Part shown: positions 16,956 to 24,672 of the stretch, one piece after another
How positions within the stretch are numbered: position 1 is the first letter of the stretch
Layout: every line of letters starts with the position of its first letter
Source of the DNA: Aeromicrobium sp. A1-2
GTDB lineage: Bacteria; Actinomycetota; Actinomycetes; Propionibacteriales; Nocardioidaceae
Reading direction: 5' to 3'
DNA: 64,000 nt
NCBI RefSeq assembly: GCF_003443875.1
Contig: NZ_CP027482.1
Span: forward strand, 1,674,001 to 1,738,000
Notes under the pieces: model-generated
Database searches by the model: none
Told to the model about the DNA's origin: nothing
Seen by the model: only the letters and a program-made list of their open reading frames with translations
Translations under genes and position numbers: made by a program

Positions 16956-18651
16956 TCAGGACGCGTCGTGGAGGAATTTCTCCAGCAGTGGTCCGGCGGT
17001 CTGTGACCCCGAGTCCCCATCGGCGACGAACACGGCAACCGCAAGATCGTCCTGCGTGGCGATCATCCAGGCGTGGGTGCGCTGCGGCGGCTCAGCCGCC
17101 TCCTCTCCCGCCCGCCCCGGGGAGTCGGCCAGCATCGTGGGCGTCACGCTTGATCCTTTGCTGACAGATGCTGCGACGACAGCCACCGCAAGCGGCGAGG
17201 CCTCGATGCGGCCCTGGCCGATCATCGAGGCGGCCCGCGCGGAGTCCGAGTGCGGCGGCCGCGCCCGCGAGCCCGTCCTGCGGCGCCTTGTCGCGCATCG
17301 CGATCATCGCGGTGTTGCACGAGTTGGCGATCGCCGTGCGGAGCGGGATATCGCCAATCGCGCGACTCGGGTAGTCCGAGTAGTTCGTGAACCGGCGACC
17401 GTCGACCGTGATCGTGCTGGTGCACGGCACGACAGACGACCGCTTGAGGCCCGATCGCAGGAACGCCAGCGCTGTGACCAGCTTGAAGGTCGAACCCGGG
17501 GCGTAGTGTCCCGCTGCGGCCGTGTCGGCACCCTCGCCTCCGGGGCCACTGGCGAGCGCCACGATCTGGCCGGACGAGGGCCTAATCGCAACGATCGCGC
17601 TCGCCGGGCCGACGTCCGCGAGGATCTTGTCAGCGGCCCCCTGCAGGTCGACGTCGATCGTCGTACGCAATGGCTTGCCCGCCTGGGCCTTGCTCGTGAA
17701 CATCTCGGTGGGCTCCGCGCCCTCCTCGAACGACACCGCCTCGACGGCGATGCCAGGCGCTCCCCTCAGCTGGCTGTCGTGGCGCAGCTGGAGGCCCGAC
17801 AGGCCAACCTGGTCCCCTGCCTGCACCGTCCCCTTGGATTTCGCGATGATCTCCGCGGTTGCCTCCCCGACGCTGCCCAGCAACGGCCGACCGAACTCCC
17901 GACTGGGCGCCAGCGGAACCTCGGCCCCGAGCTGAACTGCGCCCGGGATCGCTCCGAGCTCCGCGTCGCTGAGGGCGTCGCCGGAGTCGGCCCGCACGAC
18001 CAGCCCCACGACGAAGGCTTGGGCGCCGGCGCCCTTGACACTCGTGACGTACTGGCCCGCGTCGATGTCGAGGCGCTTGGCCAGCGTCCTGGCCGAACTG
18101 ACGGCTTCGGCAGCTTTGACAAGGGACTTGTCGATGCCGATTCGCTTGACCGGCCGCTCGATCACGAGCCCCTCGTCTTCCGCGCCGAGGATGTCGCCAC
18201 GGTCGGCCGACGAAGTGCGAAGCCTCAGTCGATTGTCGGCGGTGAGGCCAAGAGCGACGATCGCCGGCACCCACTTCACCGCCCACACGCCTTCGGCGTA
18301 CGACAACGTCGCAGGGGTCGAATAGCTCCAGTCGTCACCCTTGAACGCCCAGGTGGTCTGCAGCGTCGCGGTCGCTCTGTCGCCATCCTGCTCGATCTCG
18401 CCGACAGTGACCTTCGCCCTGGCGCCACCCATGCCTTCGACGATCCGTTTGAAGTCCGCCTGGGACACGCGGCCACCCTGGGCAGTGACCACCTGGGAGA
18501 GATCCTGCGTGGTCAGCCCCTCGGCCAGGATCTCAGCGGCGTTACGGGGATCGGCTCGGCCGGACGAACAGGCTGTCAGCAGCGCCCCGGTCACGATCGC
18601 GGCGCACGCCGCGGCAAAGGTGCGACGACGTGTCACAGAGACCGAGCTCAT
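16956..18651 (-). pseudogene. penicillin-binding protein (transpeptidase) gene, frameshifted and missing segments
   Basis: From ATG 18651 the frame encodes a lipoprotein signal (LLTAC, Cys28), a MecA-type N-terminal domain, a PBP dimerisation region and the beginning of the transpeptidase: PGSTFK with Ser387-x-x-Lys390 and SCN at 444-446. After ...AAALG (near 17245) the frame is lost; the C-terminal part (MIGQGRIEASPLAVAVVAASVS ... QTAGPLLEKFLHDAS) continues to the stop at 16956 in another frame. About 30 residues expected before IGQG are missing. Also, PPQ joins directly to RTHAWMIATQ with no KTG motif, where related proteins have about 50 residues. Both breaks lie beside short repeats. A non-functional gene, or an assembly error, would explain this. 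Confidence 0.75.
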
Positions 18652-18942
18652 GTCGACTCTCCCCGAGAAGGTGTCAGCCTGTTCCTACAGGCCAGTGGCG
18701 AAGTGAAACAGGTGACGTTTGCGCGTGTCAACGACGACGAACACCACGGCCGTGTCGAGACGGAGGCCACCGGATCGAACCCACCCAACGAGCCCCGTCA
18801 GACCCAGTGGCCCCAACTACGGTTTTCGTCGGGAACTTCAATCATTTTCTCGGGATGACTACCCATTGACACGCCTGCTTGCCAGCCAATAGCCTTCGCT
18901 CACTTTATGCGGTTTCGACGACACACACTCCCAGGAGCCACC
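18652..18942. promoter_or_regulatory. shared upstream region of the PBP remnant and the cutinase gene
   Basis: Only the promoter-like TTGACA at 18866-18871, 17 bases before a poor -10 (ATAGCC, 18889-18894), could be picked out, oriented toward the cutinase. No repeat or gene is visible in the rest of the stretch. Confidence 0.35.
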
Positions 18943-19743
18943 GTGCGCCAACCTGTCCGACTCATGACGATCTTCGCCGTCATCGCCACCACACTGGCAC
19001 TACCTGTCCCGGCCGACGCGGCTCTCAAGAGCACCACCAGCAAATGCTCGAGCCTTGTCATCATCGGGGCCAGGGGGTCCGGACAGTCCATGTCATCCGG
19101 ATCGATCAGCGGATTCGGGCCGGAGGTCACCGGTTCAGTCAAGAACATGGTGTCCCGCATCAAGCGGACCGGTACGTACCGCTACGTCGGCGTGAGCTAC
19201 CCGGCAATTCCCGTGGACCGCAACTGGACCACATCCAAATACTTCGCCAGCGTCGGGAAGGGCGCCAAGTTCACGATGGACACGGTCAAGAGCATCGGCA
19301 AGTCGTGCTCGAGCACCAAGTTCGCCTTGATCGGCTACAGCCAGGGTGCCTCGGTCATGCGGTGGGCCATCCGAGACCTGCCCTCGACCCTCCAGGCCCG
19401 AGTTCTGCTGGTCGGCATGATTGCCGACCCCGAGCGACGCGGATTCAACACCTCCCCGTCGGACATCGGCTTCGTCGAGAACTACGACTCCGGCACGCTC
19501 TATGGGAGCGGCTTGCTCGGCGCAGGCCCGAAGATGCCCTCCGGAAGGTCGCGCGCAGTCGTCCAGTTCTGCCACAAGAACGACAACGTGTGCAATCGCC
19601 CGGGCAACAGTGGTGTAGCCGTCGGCGACTGGGGCAAAGTCGACACCAAGACCCACGGGTCCTTCTACAAGACCAGCTCGACGTACCCGAAGACGGGACT
19701 GATGCTCTACGTCCCGCTCGCGAACTACGGCGGATTCCGTTAG
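18943..19743 (+). CDS. secreted cutinase-family serine esterase
   Basis: 266 residues from the GTG at 18943, preferred over an ATG at 18907 because AGGAG lies five bases upstream and the signal peptide then starts directly (RQPVRLMTIFAVIATTLALP...ADAA). The alpha/beta-hydrolase nucleophile is in FALIGYSQGASVM; CHKNDNVC holds the catalytic Asp between Cys residues and KTHGSF the His, the pattern of actinobacterial cutinases (Culp). Two disulfides are likely. It hydrolyses ester bonds of cutin-like or lipid substrates outside the cell. Length is a little above the usual ~220 residues. Confidence 0.9.
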   Translation: MRQPVRLMTIFAVIATTLALPVPADAALKSTTSKCSSLVIIGARGSGQSMSSGSISGFGPEVTGSVKNMVSRIKRTGTYRYVGVSYPAIPVDRNWTTSKYFASVGKGAKFTMDTVKSIGKSCSSTKFALIGYSQGASVMRWAIRDLPSTLQARVLLVGMIADPERRGFNTSPSDIGFVENYDSGTLYGSGLLGAGPKMPSGRSRAVVQFCHKNDNVCNRPGNSGVAVGDWGKVDTKTHGSFYKTSSTYPKTGLMLYVPLANYGGFR

Positions 19744-19761
19744 CAGAGTGTCATCAACGAT

Positions 19762-19803
19762 GACGTCCGCGGCGCGTCTTCCCCAAGCTGCGCCGCGGAC
19801 GTC
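19762..19803 (+). terminator. hairpin terminator after cutinase
   Basis: A perfect 14-bp stem (GACGTCCGCGGCGC with its complement) and a 14-base loop, 18 bases after the cutinase stop. It also lies between two convergent genes and may act for both. Confidence 0.75.
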
Positions 19804-19823
19804 GTGATGATGCGTCGGTGTGC

Positions 19824-20222
19824 CTACTGGTAGACCGGCACCGCGATCTCCGAACCCATCTGCAGTGCTGATGCGTTCGGAAGGGAGTTGAGCCGGACGA
19901 TCTGGTCGACGGTCTGGCGGATGTCCCCATTGGGGTTGGCCTCGGCGGCGATCTCCCACAGCGTGTGGCCGGGCAGCACCCGGACCGTCGTGGTCTCCGG
20001 CGCGGGCCCGGCCGCGTCGCCGGCGACCGACGATGAGCCGAACATCACGACGGCCATCGCGACGGCTGCGACGGCTGCAGACAGGACGACGGCCTTGCCG
20101 CGGCGAGTCAGCCGGAGGTGGGACGCCGTGCGGGCATCAGGGACGGCGCGCAGGTGGCGGACCGGGCGGGTGTTGGCGTGCGGAGAGAGATGATCGGTGT
20201 GGCCGAATGCGATGCTGCTCAT
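19824..20222 (-). CDS. LysM-domain membrane protein, ChiZ/DivS-like SOS-linked division suppressor candidate
   Basis: 132 residues from MSSIAFGHTD at 20222 (GGAGG seven bases upstream). A basic juxtamembrane stretch and one transmembrane helix (RGKAVVLSAAVAAVAMAVVMF) are followed by a C-terminal LysM repeat (VRVLPGHTLWEIAAEANPNGD ... LQMGSEIAVPV). M. tuberculosis Rv2719c (ChiZ) and C. glutamicum DivS have this layout and lie by lexA; they delay division during SOS. Three LexA-box-like palindromes upstream support the same role. Unlike the relatives, three other genes separate it from lexA here. Confidence 0.75.
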   Translation of the reverse strand: MSSIAFGHTDHLSPHANTRPVRHLRAVPDARTASHLRLTRRGKAVVLSAAVAAVAMAVVMFGSSSVAGDAAGPAPETTTVRVLPGHTLWEIAAEANPNGDIRQTVDQIVRLNSLPNASALQMGSEIAVPVYQ

Positions 20223-20307
20223 GAGTGCCTCCGTGGGGGAAGTGAGACGGTGATCCTGACGTGTGGTGTGCCGATCAAACGCTGCTCTCGATGTCATTCG
20301 AATGGTG

Positions 20308-20321
20308 CGAACAGGCGTTCG
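20308..20321. promoter_or_regulatory. LexA box (SOS box) upstream of the LysM gene
   Basis: CGAACAGGCGTTCG: perfect CGAAC-N4-GTTCG palindrome, 86 bases upstream of the LysM gene start. It fits the actinobacterial LexA consensus. Confidence 0.8.
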
Positions 20322-20322
20322 A

Positions 20323-20338
20323 TCGAACACATGTACGA
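20323..20338. promoter_or_regulatory. second LexA-box-like site
   Basis: TCGAACACATGTACGA, one mismatch to TCGAAC-N4-GTTCGA, immediately next to the first site. Confidence 0.55.
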
Positions 20339-20373
20339 CAATAGGGGCCGCCTCTGACAAAAGGAAGGACCTT

Positions 20374-20389
20374 TCGAACACAATTTCGA
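20374..20389. promoter_or_regulatory. third LexA-box-like site
   Basis: TCGAACACAATTTCGA, one mismatch to the consensus and 50 bases from the second site, closer to the divergent BrkB-like gene. Confidence 0.4.
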
Positions 20390-20506
20390 CTGGCGGTCCT
20401 CAACTGCTGCAATGGCGGGCTCGAATTGCCGACGGAAATGTTGCATGTCACATCGTCGGCAGGTCCTGGGGAGGCGATGAACCGGCGAGACGGCTACGTT
20501 CGACAC

Positions 20507-21502
20507 ATGGCTTCCACGCGTTCGAACGTCCTCACGGCCTGGAAGCAGGCCTCCGCTCAGCAGGCGCCGCTGCTGGCTGCCGGTGTCGCGTTCTACGCGT
20601 TCCTGTCGCTCTTCCCAGCTTTGATCGCCGGCGTCCTCGCCTATGGTCTGGTCGCATCTCCCGAGACTGTGCAGCGACAGTCCACCCAGATCGCCGACGC
20701 GCTCCCCGCCGATGCCGCCTCGCTGGTCACCGGCCAGCTCGACTCGCTGACCTCGACACCCAGCGACTCGCTCGGAATCGGACTGGCCATCGCGATCCTG
20801 CTGGCGATCTACAGCGCCTCCGGCGGCGTCGGCAACCTGGTGACGGCGGTCAACTCGATGTTCGGCCTGGCCGAGACCCGCAACTTCATCAAGCGCAAGC
20901 TGCTCGCCCTGGGGCTCACGGCCGGCGCGATCATCTTCCTCGTCGTGGTCATCGGGCTCGTCGCGGCAGCGCCCGCGGTCTTCGACGCCATCGACATCGT
21001 CCCGGGCCTTCGAGCCGGACTGGAGGCCGCGCGCTGGATCCTGCTGATCGGCTCGGTCATCCTGGCGATCGGGGTCCTGTTCCGCCTCGCCCCCAACCGC
21101 ACCAGCACGTCCGGGCTGATGACCAAGGGTGTCGTAGTGGCCAGCACCCTGTGGGTCCTGGTGTCGGTCGGCTTCTCGCTGTATGTGGACAACTTCGGCA
21201 GCTATGGCAAGACGTACGGTGCGCTGGCCGGTGTCGTGGTGCTGCTCCTGTGGCTCTGGATCGGCATCTACGCGATCCTGCTCGGCGCCTGCATCGAGGC
21301 GGTCCGCGAGAAGGTCGTGACCCCCGAGACCGTCGACGAGGACAAGGAGATCGCCGAGTGGCGCACGGCCGAGGCCGATTCCGAGGAGGAGCTCGTGCCG
21401 GTCACCGTCGTCGACGAGCCTGATCCGGCCGAGTCCAACGATGAGAAGTCCCGACGCCGTCTGCGCCTGCCATTCGGCAGGAAGCGCGCCGCTCGCCGCT
21501 GA
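20507..21502 (+). CDS. YihY/BrkB family membrane protein
   Basis: 331 residues from ATG 20507; an alternative ATG at 20477 has GGGGAGG only two bases upstream. Six or so hydrophobic helices: PLLAAGVAFYAFLSLFPALI (the family signature), LGIGLAIAILLAIYS, AGAIIFLVVVIGLVA, AARWILLIGSVILAIGV, ASTLWVLVSVGFSLY and VVVLLLWLWIGIYAILLG, then a cytoplasmic acidic C-terminal tail. YihY-like proteins are called UPF0761; function in the envelope is unsettled. Faces the LysM gene across the SOS-box region, so could share its control. Confidence 0.85.
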   Translation: MASTRSNVLTAWKQASAQQAPLLAAGVAFYAFLSLFPALIAGVLAYGLVASPETVQRQSTQIADALPADAASLVTGQLDSLTSTPSDSLGIGLAIAILLAIYSASGGVGNLVTAVNSMFGLAETRNFIKRKLLALGLTAGAIIFLVVVIGLVAAAPAVFDAIDIVPGLRAGLEAARWILLIGSVILAIGVLFRLAPNRTSTSGLMTKGVVVASTLWVLVSVGFSLYVDNFGSYGKTYGALAGVVVLLLWLWIGIYAILLGACIEAVREKVVTPETVDEDKEIAEWRTAEADSEEELVPVTVVDEPDPAESNDEKSRRRLRLPFGRKRAARR

Positions 21503-21584
21503 GTGAGAAGTGCCGGGAGATTGAGGGACCAGCGTCGCACTGCGGGCCTGCAGGCCCCCACCTCACGCGCTCCCAGGAGAACCC

Positions 21585-21693
21585 ATGGCCGGCTTCATCC
21601 CCAAAGATCCCGCGCAGCAGCACCCTGACGGCCGCCGGCGCGACCCTCGACGAGATTCACGCTCTCGTGACGCAGCTGGCCTCCGCCGACTAG
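21585..21693 (+). pseudogene. tiny gene with a +1 frameshift
   Basis: AGGAGAACCC precedes ATG 21585, giving MAGFIPKDPAQQHPDG and then improbable Arg-rich coding. Removing one base in the AAA run near 21603 restores MAGFIPKIPRSSTLTAAG followed by ATLDEIHALVTQLASAD and a stop at 21691-21693, a normal-looking 35-residue protein. It overlaps the stop of the convergent gene. It may be a real frameshift, a sequencing error or, less likely, programmed. Function unknown. Confidence 0.4.
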
Positions 21694-21995
21694 AACAAGC
21701 GGCCCACGACGAACGCGAGGACTCCCACCACCACGACGAGTGCGATGACGCCGCTGACCAGGGCGACGTTCGGCCCCCGAGAGCCCGGTAGGGTGCGCTC
21801 GCCGAGGTCGACCTCGAAGTCGGGCAGCAGCAGCTGGAGATCGACGTCAGCGGCATCGGACTTGCCGGACGCCGCCAGCAGCGCGCGGGCGGCGGCCTCG
21901 ACGCCGGACAGCTCGAGTGCCGAGGTGGTGCCGACGTCGCGGACCTCGATCGACCACCCGTCCGCGGCGCGGGTGCCCACGACCAGATAGCTCAT
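21690..21995 (-). CDS. small membrane-anchored protein with HicB-like N-terminal domain
   Basis: 101 residues starting MSYLVVGTRAADGWSIEVRD. The N-terminal half (W-S-I-E-V-RDVG..., LELSGVEAAARALLA) has the length and pattern of the HicB/DUF1902-like partial RNase-H fold. The C-terminal half has DLGERTLPG and then one transmembrane helix (VALVSGVIALVVVVGVLAFV). Its ATG overlaps the stop of the short-chain dehydrogenase gene, so it is probably cotranslated with it. No toxin partner is nearby. Confidence 0.6.
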   Translation of the reverse strand: MSYLVVGTRAADGWSIEVRDVGTTSALELSGVEAAARALLAASGKSDAADVDLQLLLPDFEVDLGERTLPGSRGPNVALVSGVIALVVVVGVLAFVVGRLF

Positions 21996-22828
21996 CGCGC
22001 ACCGGCCTTCTTGAGTCGGCGCGCTCCGAGGCGGCGCATCATCGGATCCGCGTACATGAATCCGGCGGGCGACAGTGTCCCGATCCGGCCGAGCACACCA
22101 CGCCAGGCCGGGAGCGTCCGGTAGACGCGTCGGGTGCCGAACATGTCGACGAGCTCGCGTGCCACGTGGGCGGGAGTCAGCATGACTCCCGCGGCCAAGG
22201 CTTCGCGCGCTCCACCGTCGACGTCGAATCCGTCGACCATCGCGGTGTCGGTGCCATCGGGACACACCGCGTGCACCCCAATCTTGTCACCGCGCAGTTC
22301 GGCGGCCACGGAGGTTGCCAGCGAAAGCACGGCAGCCTTGGTCGCTGCGTAGACGCTCAGGCCCGGGACCGGTGCGTGCGAGCTGAGCGACGCGAGGATG
22401 CCGATCTCGCCACCCTTGACGCCACCCACGGCCTGTCCGCGGAACGTGTCGGCCGCGGCGCGTACGCCCCACATGACGCCCAGCACGTTGACGTCGACCA
22501 TCGTGCGAACCTGGCTGATCGACAGTGCGGTCAGCTCGCCGTCGATGCCGACACCGGCATTGCAGACCCACGCCCCCAGTGGTGCGATCTCGCAGGCGCG
22601 GGCTGCAACGTCGCGGTTGGCCTCAGGGTCCGTGACATCGAGCACGAGACCCAGCGCTGCGCCGATCTCGAGGGCGGTCTGCTCGGCCGCAGCGCCGTCG
22701 ACATCGGTCACGACGACGTCGTACCCGCGGCCCATGAGCTCGACGGCGATGGCCCTACCTATCCCCCGTCCGGCTCCGGTCACGACGGCTGATCTGGGAC
22801 TTCCGGGCTTCACGAGGGGCTTCGACAC
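21992..22828 (-). CDS. short-chain dehydrogenase/reductase
   Basis: 278 residues from GTG 22828. Classical SDR features: VTGAGRGIGRAIA (glycine-rich cofactor loop), CNAGVGIDGE (NAG), the catalytic SSHAPVPGLSVYAATKAA containing Ser, Tyr and Lys. Substrate unknown; the C-terminal region carries DPMMRRLGARR. A GTG at residue 6 is an alternative start. Divergent from lexA. Confidence 0.88.
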   Translation of the reverse strand: MSKPLVKPGSPRSAVVTGAGRGIGRAIAVELMGRGYDVVVTDVDGAAAEQTALEIGAALGLVLDVTDPEANRDVAARACEIAPLGAWVCNAGVGIDGELTALSISQVRTMVDVNVLGVMWGVRAAADTFRGQAVGGVKGGEIGILASLSSHAPVPGLSVYAATKAAVLSLATSVAAELRGDKIGVHAVCPDGTDTAMVDGFDVDGGAREALAAGVMLTPAHVARELVDMFGTRRVYRTLPAWRGVLGRIGTLSPAGFMYADPMMRRLGARRLKKAGAR

Positions 22829-22863
22829 TGCACCAACCTAGATGCGCCGCCCGCGACACGCCA

Positions 22864-22879
22864 TCGAACATATGTTTGA
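22864..22879. promoter_or_regulatory. LexA box upstream of lexA
   Basis: TCGAACATATGTTTGA, one mismatch to TCGAAC-N4-GTTCGA, 33 bases upstream of the lexA ATG, as expected for autorepression. It could also affect the divergent dehydrogenase. Confidence 0.8.
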
Positions 22880-22911
22880 ACTGGGGGCGTGTTCGGGGTT
22901 AGTCTTCGATC

Positions 22912-23634
22912 ATGAGTGATGACCGCAACGCCGAAGTCACCGAGCTCCCGGACGGGCCGGCCGACTCGACCGGGCTGACCGCCCGCCAGCGCAAGGTGCT
23001 GGAGTTCCTGCGCGACGAGATCGAGACCCGAGGCTACCCGCCCAGCATGCGTGAGATCGGCGCAGCCGTCGGTCTGACCAGCACGTCTTCGGTCGCGCAC
23101 CAGCTGCGCGCGCTCGAGGCACTCGGCTACGTCAAGCGCGATCCCAACCGGCCGCGGGCGCTGGAGATCTTCCTGCCGGACGTCATGGCCGCTCGCCGCT
23201 CGATGAGCAGCTCACCCGAGAGCACCTTCGACGAGACCGGCATCGGCGATGCCATGCCGATCGCAACCAATGTGCCGCTGGTCGGTCGCATAGCGGCCGG
23301 TGGTCCGATCCTGGCCGAGGAGCGGGTCGAGGAGATCTTCCCGCTGCCCAAGTCGCTCGTGGGCGACGGCACCCTGTTCCTGCTCGAGGTCTCCGGCGAC
23401 TCGATGATCGACGCAGCGATCTGCAGCGGCGACTATGTCGTGATCCGCCAGCAGCCCGACGCCGAGAACGGCGAGATCGTCGCAGCGATGCTCGACGGCG
23501 AGGCGACGGTCAAGACGCTGCAGCGCAAGGACGGCCAGGTCTGGCTGCTTCCGCACAATGCCGACTACTCCCCCATCGACGGCACCCACGCCACGATCCT
23601 CGGCAAGGTCACCGCGGTCCTGCGCCGCGTCTGA
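22912..23634 (+). CDS. lexA: LexA SOS repressor
   Basis: 240 residues. N-terminal winged helix ([51 protein letters not shown]) binds SOS boxes; C-terminal peptidase carries the Ala-Gly autocleavage site in [12 protein letters not shown], Ser in [11 protein letters not shown] and Lys in [11 protein letters not shown]. RecA filaments trigger self-cleavage. Own operator at 22864-22879. Confidence 0.98.
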   Translation: MSDDRNAEVTELPDGPADSTGLTARQRKVLEFLRDEIETRGYPPSMREIGAAVGLTSTSSVAHQLRALEALGYVKRDPNRPRALEIFLPDVMAARRSMSSSPESTFDETGIGDAMPIATNVPLVGRIAAGGPILAEERVEEIFPLPKSLVGDGTLFLLEVSGDSMIDAAICSGDYVVIRQQPDAENGEIVAAMLDGEATVKTLQRKDGQVWLLPHNADYSPIDGTHATILGKVTAVLRRV

Positions 23635-23643
23635 CCCTGTTCG

Positions 23644-24609
23644 TCACGCGGTGGGACGAGTACGGGCGTCCCACGCACTACGGACCATCTCGATCAGCGA
23701 GTGGCGCATCTGCCAGTCGAGGTCGCGCGCCGCGATCTCCCCGGACGCCACGATCCGCGCGGGGTCACCCGGCCGACGGTCGCCAACCTCAGGCTCGAAC
23801 GGGATGCCGCTCGCCTGGGCCACCGCGTCCATGATCTCGCGCACCGACACACCGTCGCCGCTGCCGAGGTTGTAGACCGGCTCGAGCCCGACGCCCGCGA
23901 GCAGCTTCTTCGCCGCCACGACGTGCGCCTCGGCCAGATCGGCCACATGGATGTAGTCGCGCTCACAGGTGCCGTCCGGTGTCGGGTAGTCAGTGCCGTT
24001 GATGCGCGGCGTCCGCCCCTCCACCAGCGCCTCGATGACCAGTGGGAACAAGTTGTGCGGGCTGGTGTCGTAGAGCTCAGGCACCGCCGAGCCGACGACG
24101 TTGAAGTAGCGCAGCGATGTGTGATGCAACGGGAAGGCACGCGCCGCGTCTCGCAGCAGCCACTCGCCGATCAGCTTGCTCTCGCCATACGGTGACTCAG
24201 GCGCGGTCGGCGTCGCCTCAGTGACGATGTCGACGTCGGGCGTGCCGTAGACCGCCGCGCTCGAGGAGAACACGATCTTGTCGACGTCGGACTCGTGCAT
24301 CGCCTGCAACAGGCTCACGGTGCCCTGCACGTTCTGCTCGTACGTGTGCAGGGGACGCTGCACCGACACCCCGGCGTACTTGAACCCCGCGAGGTGGACG
24401 ACGGCCTCGATCTCGCGCTCGACCATGACCTTGGCCATCAAGGTGCTGTCGAGGATCGTCGTGTCGACGAAATCGACCTCCGCCGGGACGAACTCGCGGT
24501 GCCCGCTCGAGAGGTCGTCGACCACGACACACTCGAGCCCGGCCATGCTCAGTGCCCGCACGACGTGCGAACCGATGTATCCGGCACCGCCGGTGACGAG
24601 GACGCTCAT
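23644..24609 (-). CDS. galE: UDP-glucose 4-epimerase-like NAD-dependent epimerase
   Basis: 321 residues. NAD-binding VTGGAGYIGSHVV at the N-terminus, the Tyr-x-x-x-Lys motif in SPYGESKLIGEW, and SRYFN-like LRYFNVVGS follow the extended SDR family order. PTPDGTCERDYIHVADLAEAHV and GDRRPGDPA match GalE. It interconverts UDP-glucose and UDP-galactose for glycan synthesis. Convergent with lexA; a GalE-like enzyme for another UDP-sugar remains possible. Confidence 0.92.
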   Translation of the reverse strand: MSVLVTGGAGYIGSHVVRALSMAGLECVVVDDLSSGHREFVPAEVDFVDTTILDSTLMAKVMVEREIEAVVHLAGFKYAGVSVQRPLHTYEQNVQGTVSLLQAMHESDVDKIVFSSSAAVYGTPDVDIVTEATPTAPESPYGESKLIGEWLLRDAARAFPLHHTSLRYFNVVGSAVPELYDTSPHNLFPLVIEALVEGRTPRINGTDYPTPDGTCERDYIHVADLAEAHVVAAKKLLAGVGLEPVYNLGSGDGVSVREIMDAVAQASGIPFEPEVGDRRPGDPARIVASGEIAARDLDWQMRHSLIEMVRSAWDARTRPTA

Positions 24610-24672
24610 TTCACCAGCGTGCCAGCAAGGCGGCCGGCCTGTGAAGCGAGGGTCTGCCGGGGTCGCCGAGCC

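Noticed and set aside
18907-18942. ATG 18907 as cutinase start
   Set aside because: No ribosome binding site and it would put an atypical basic leader before the signal peptide; GTG 18943 has AGGAG five bases upstream.
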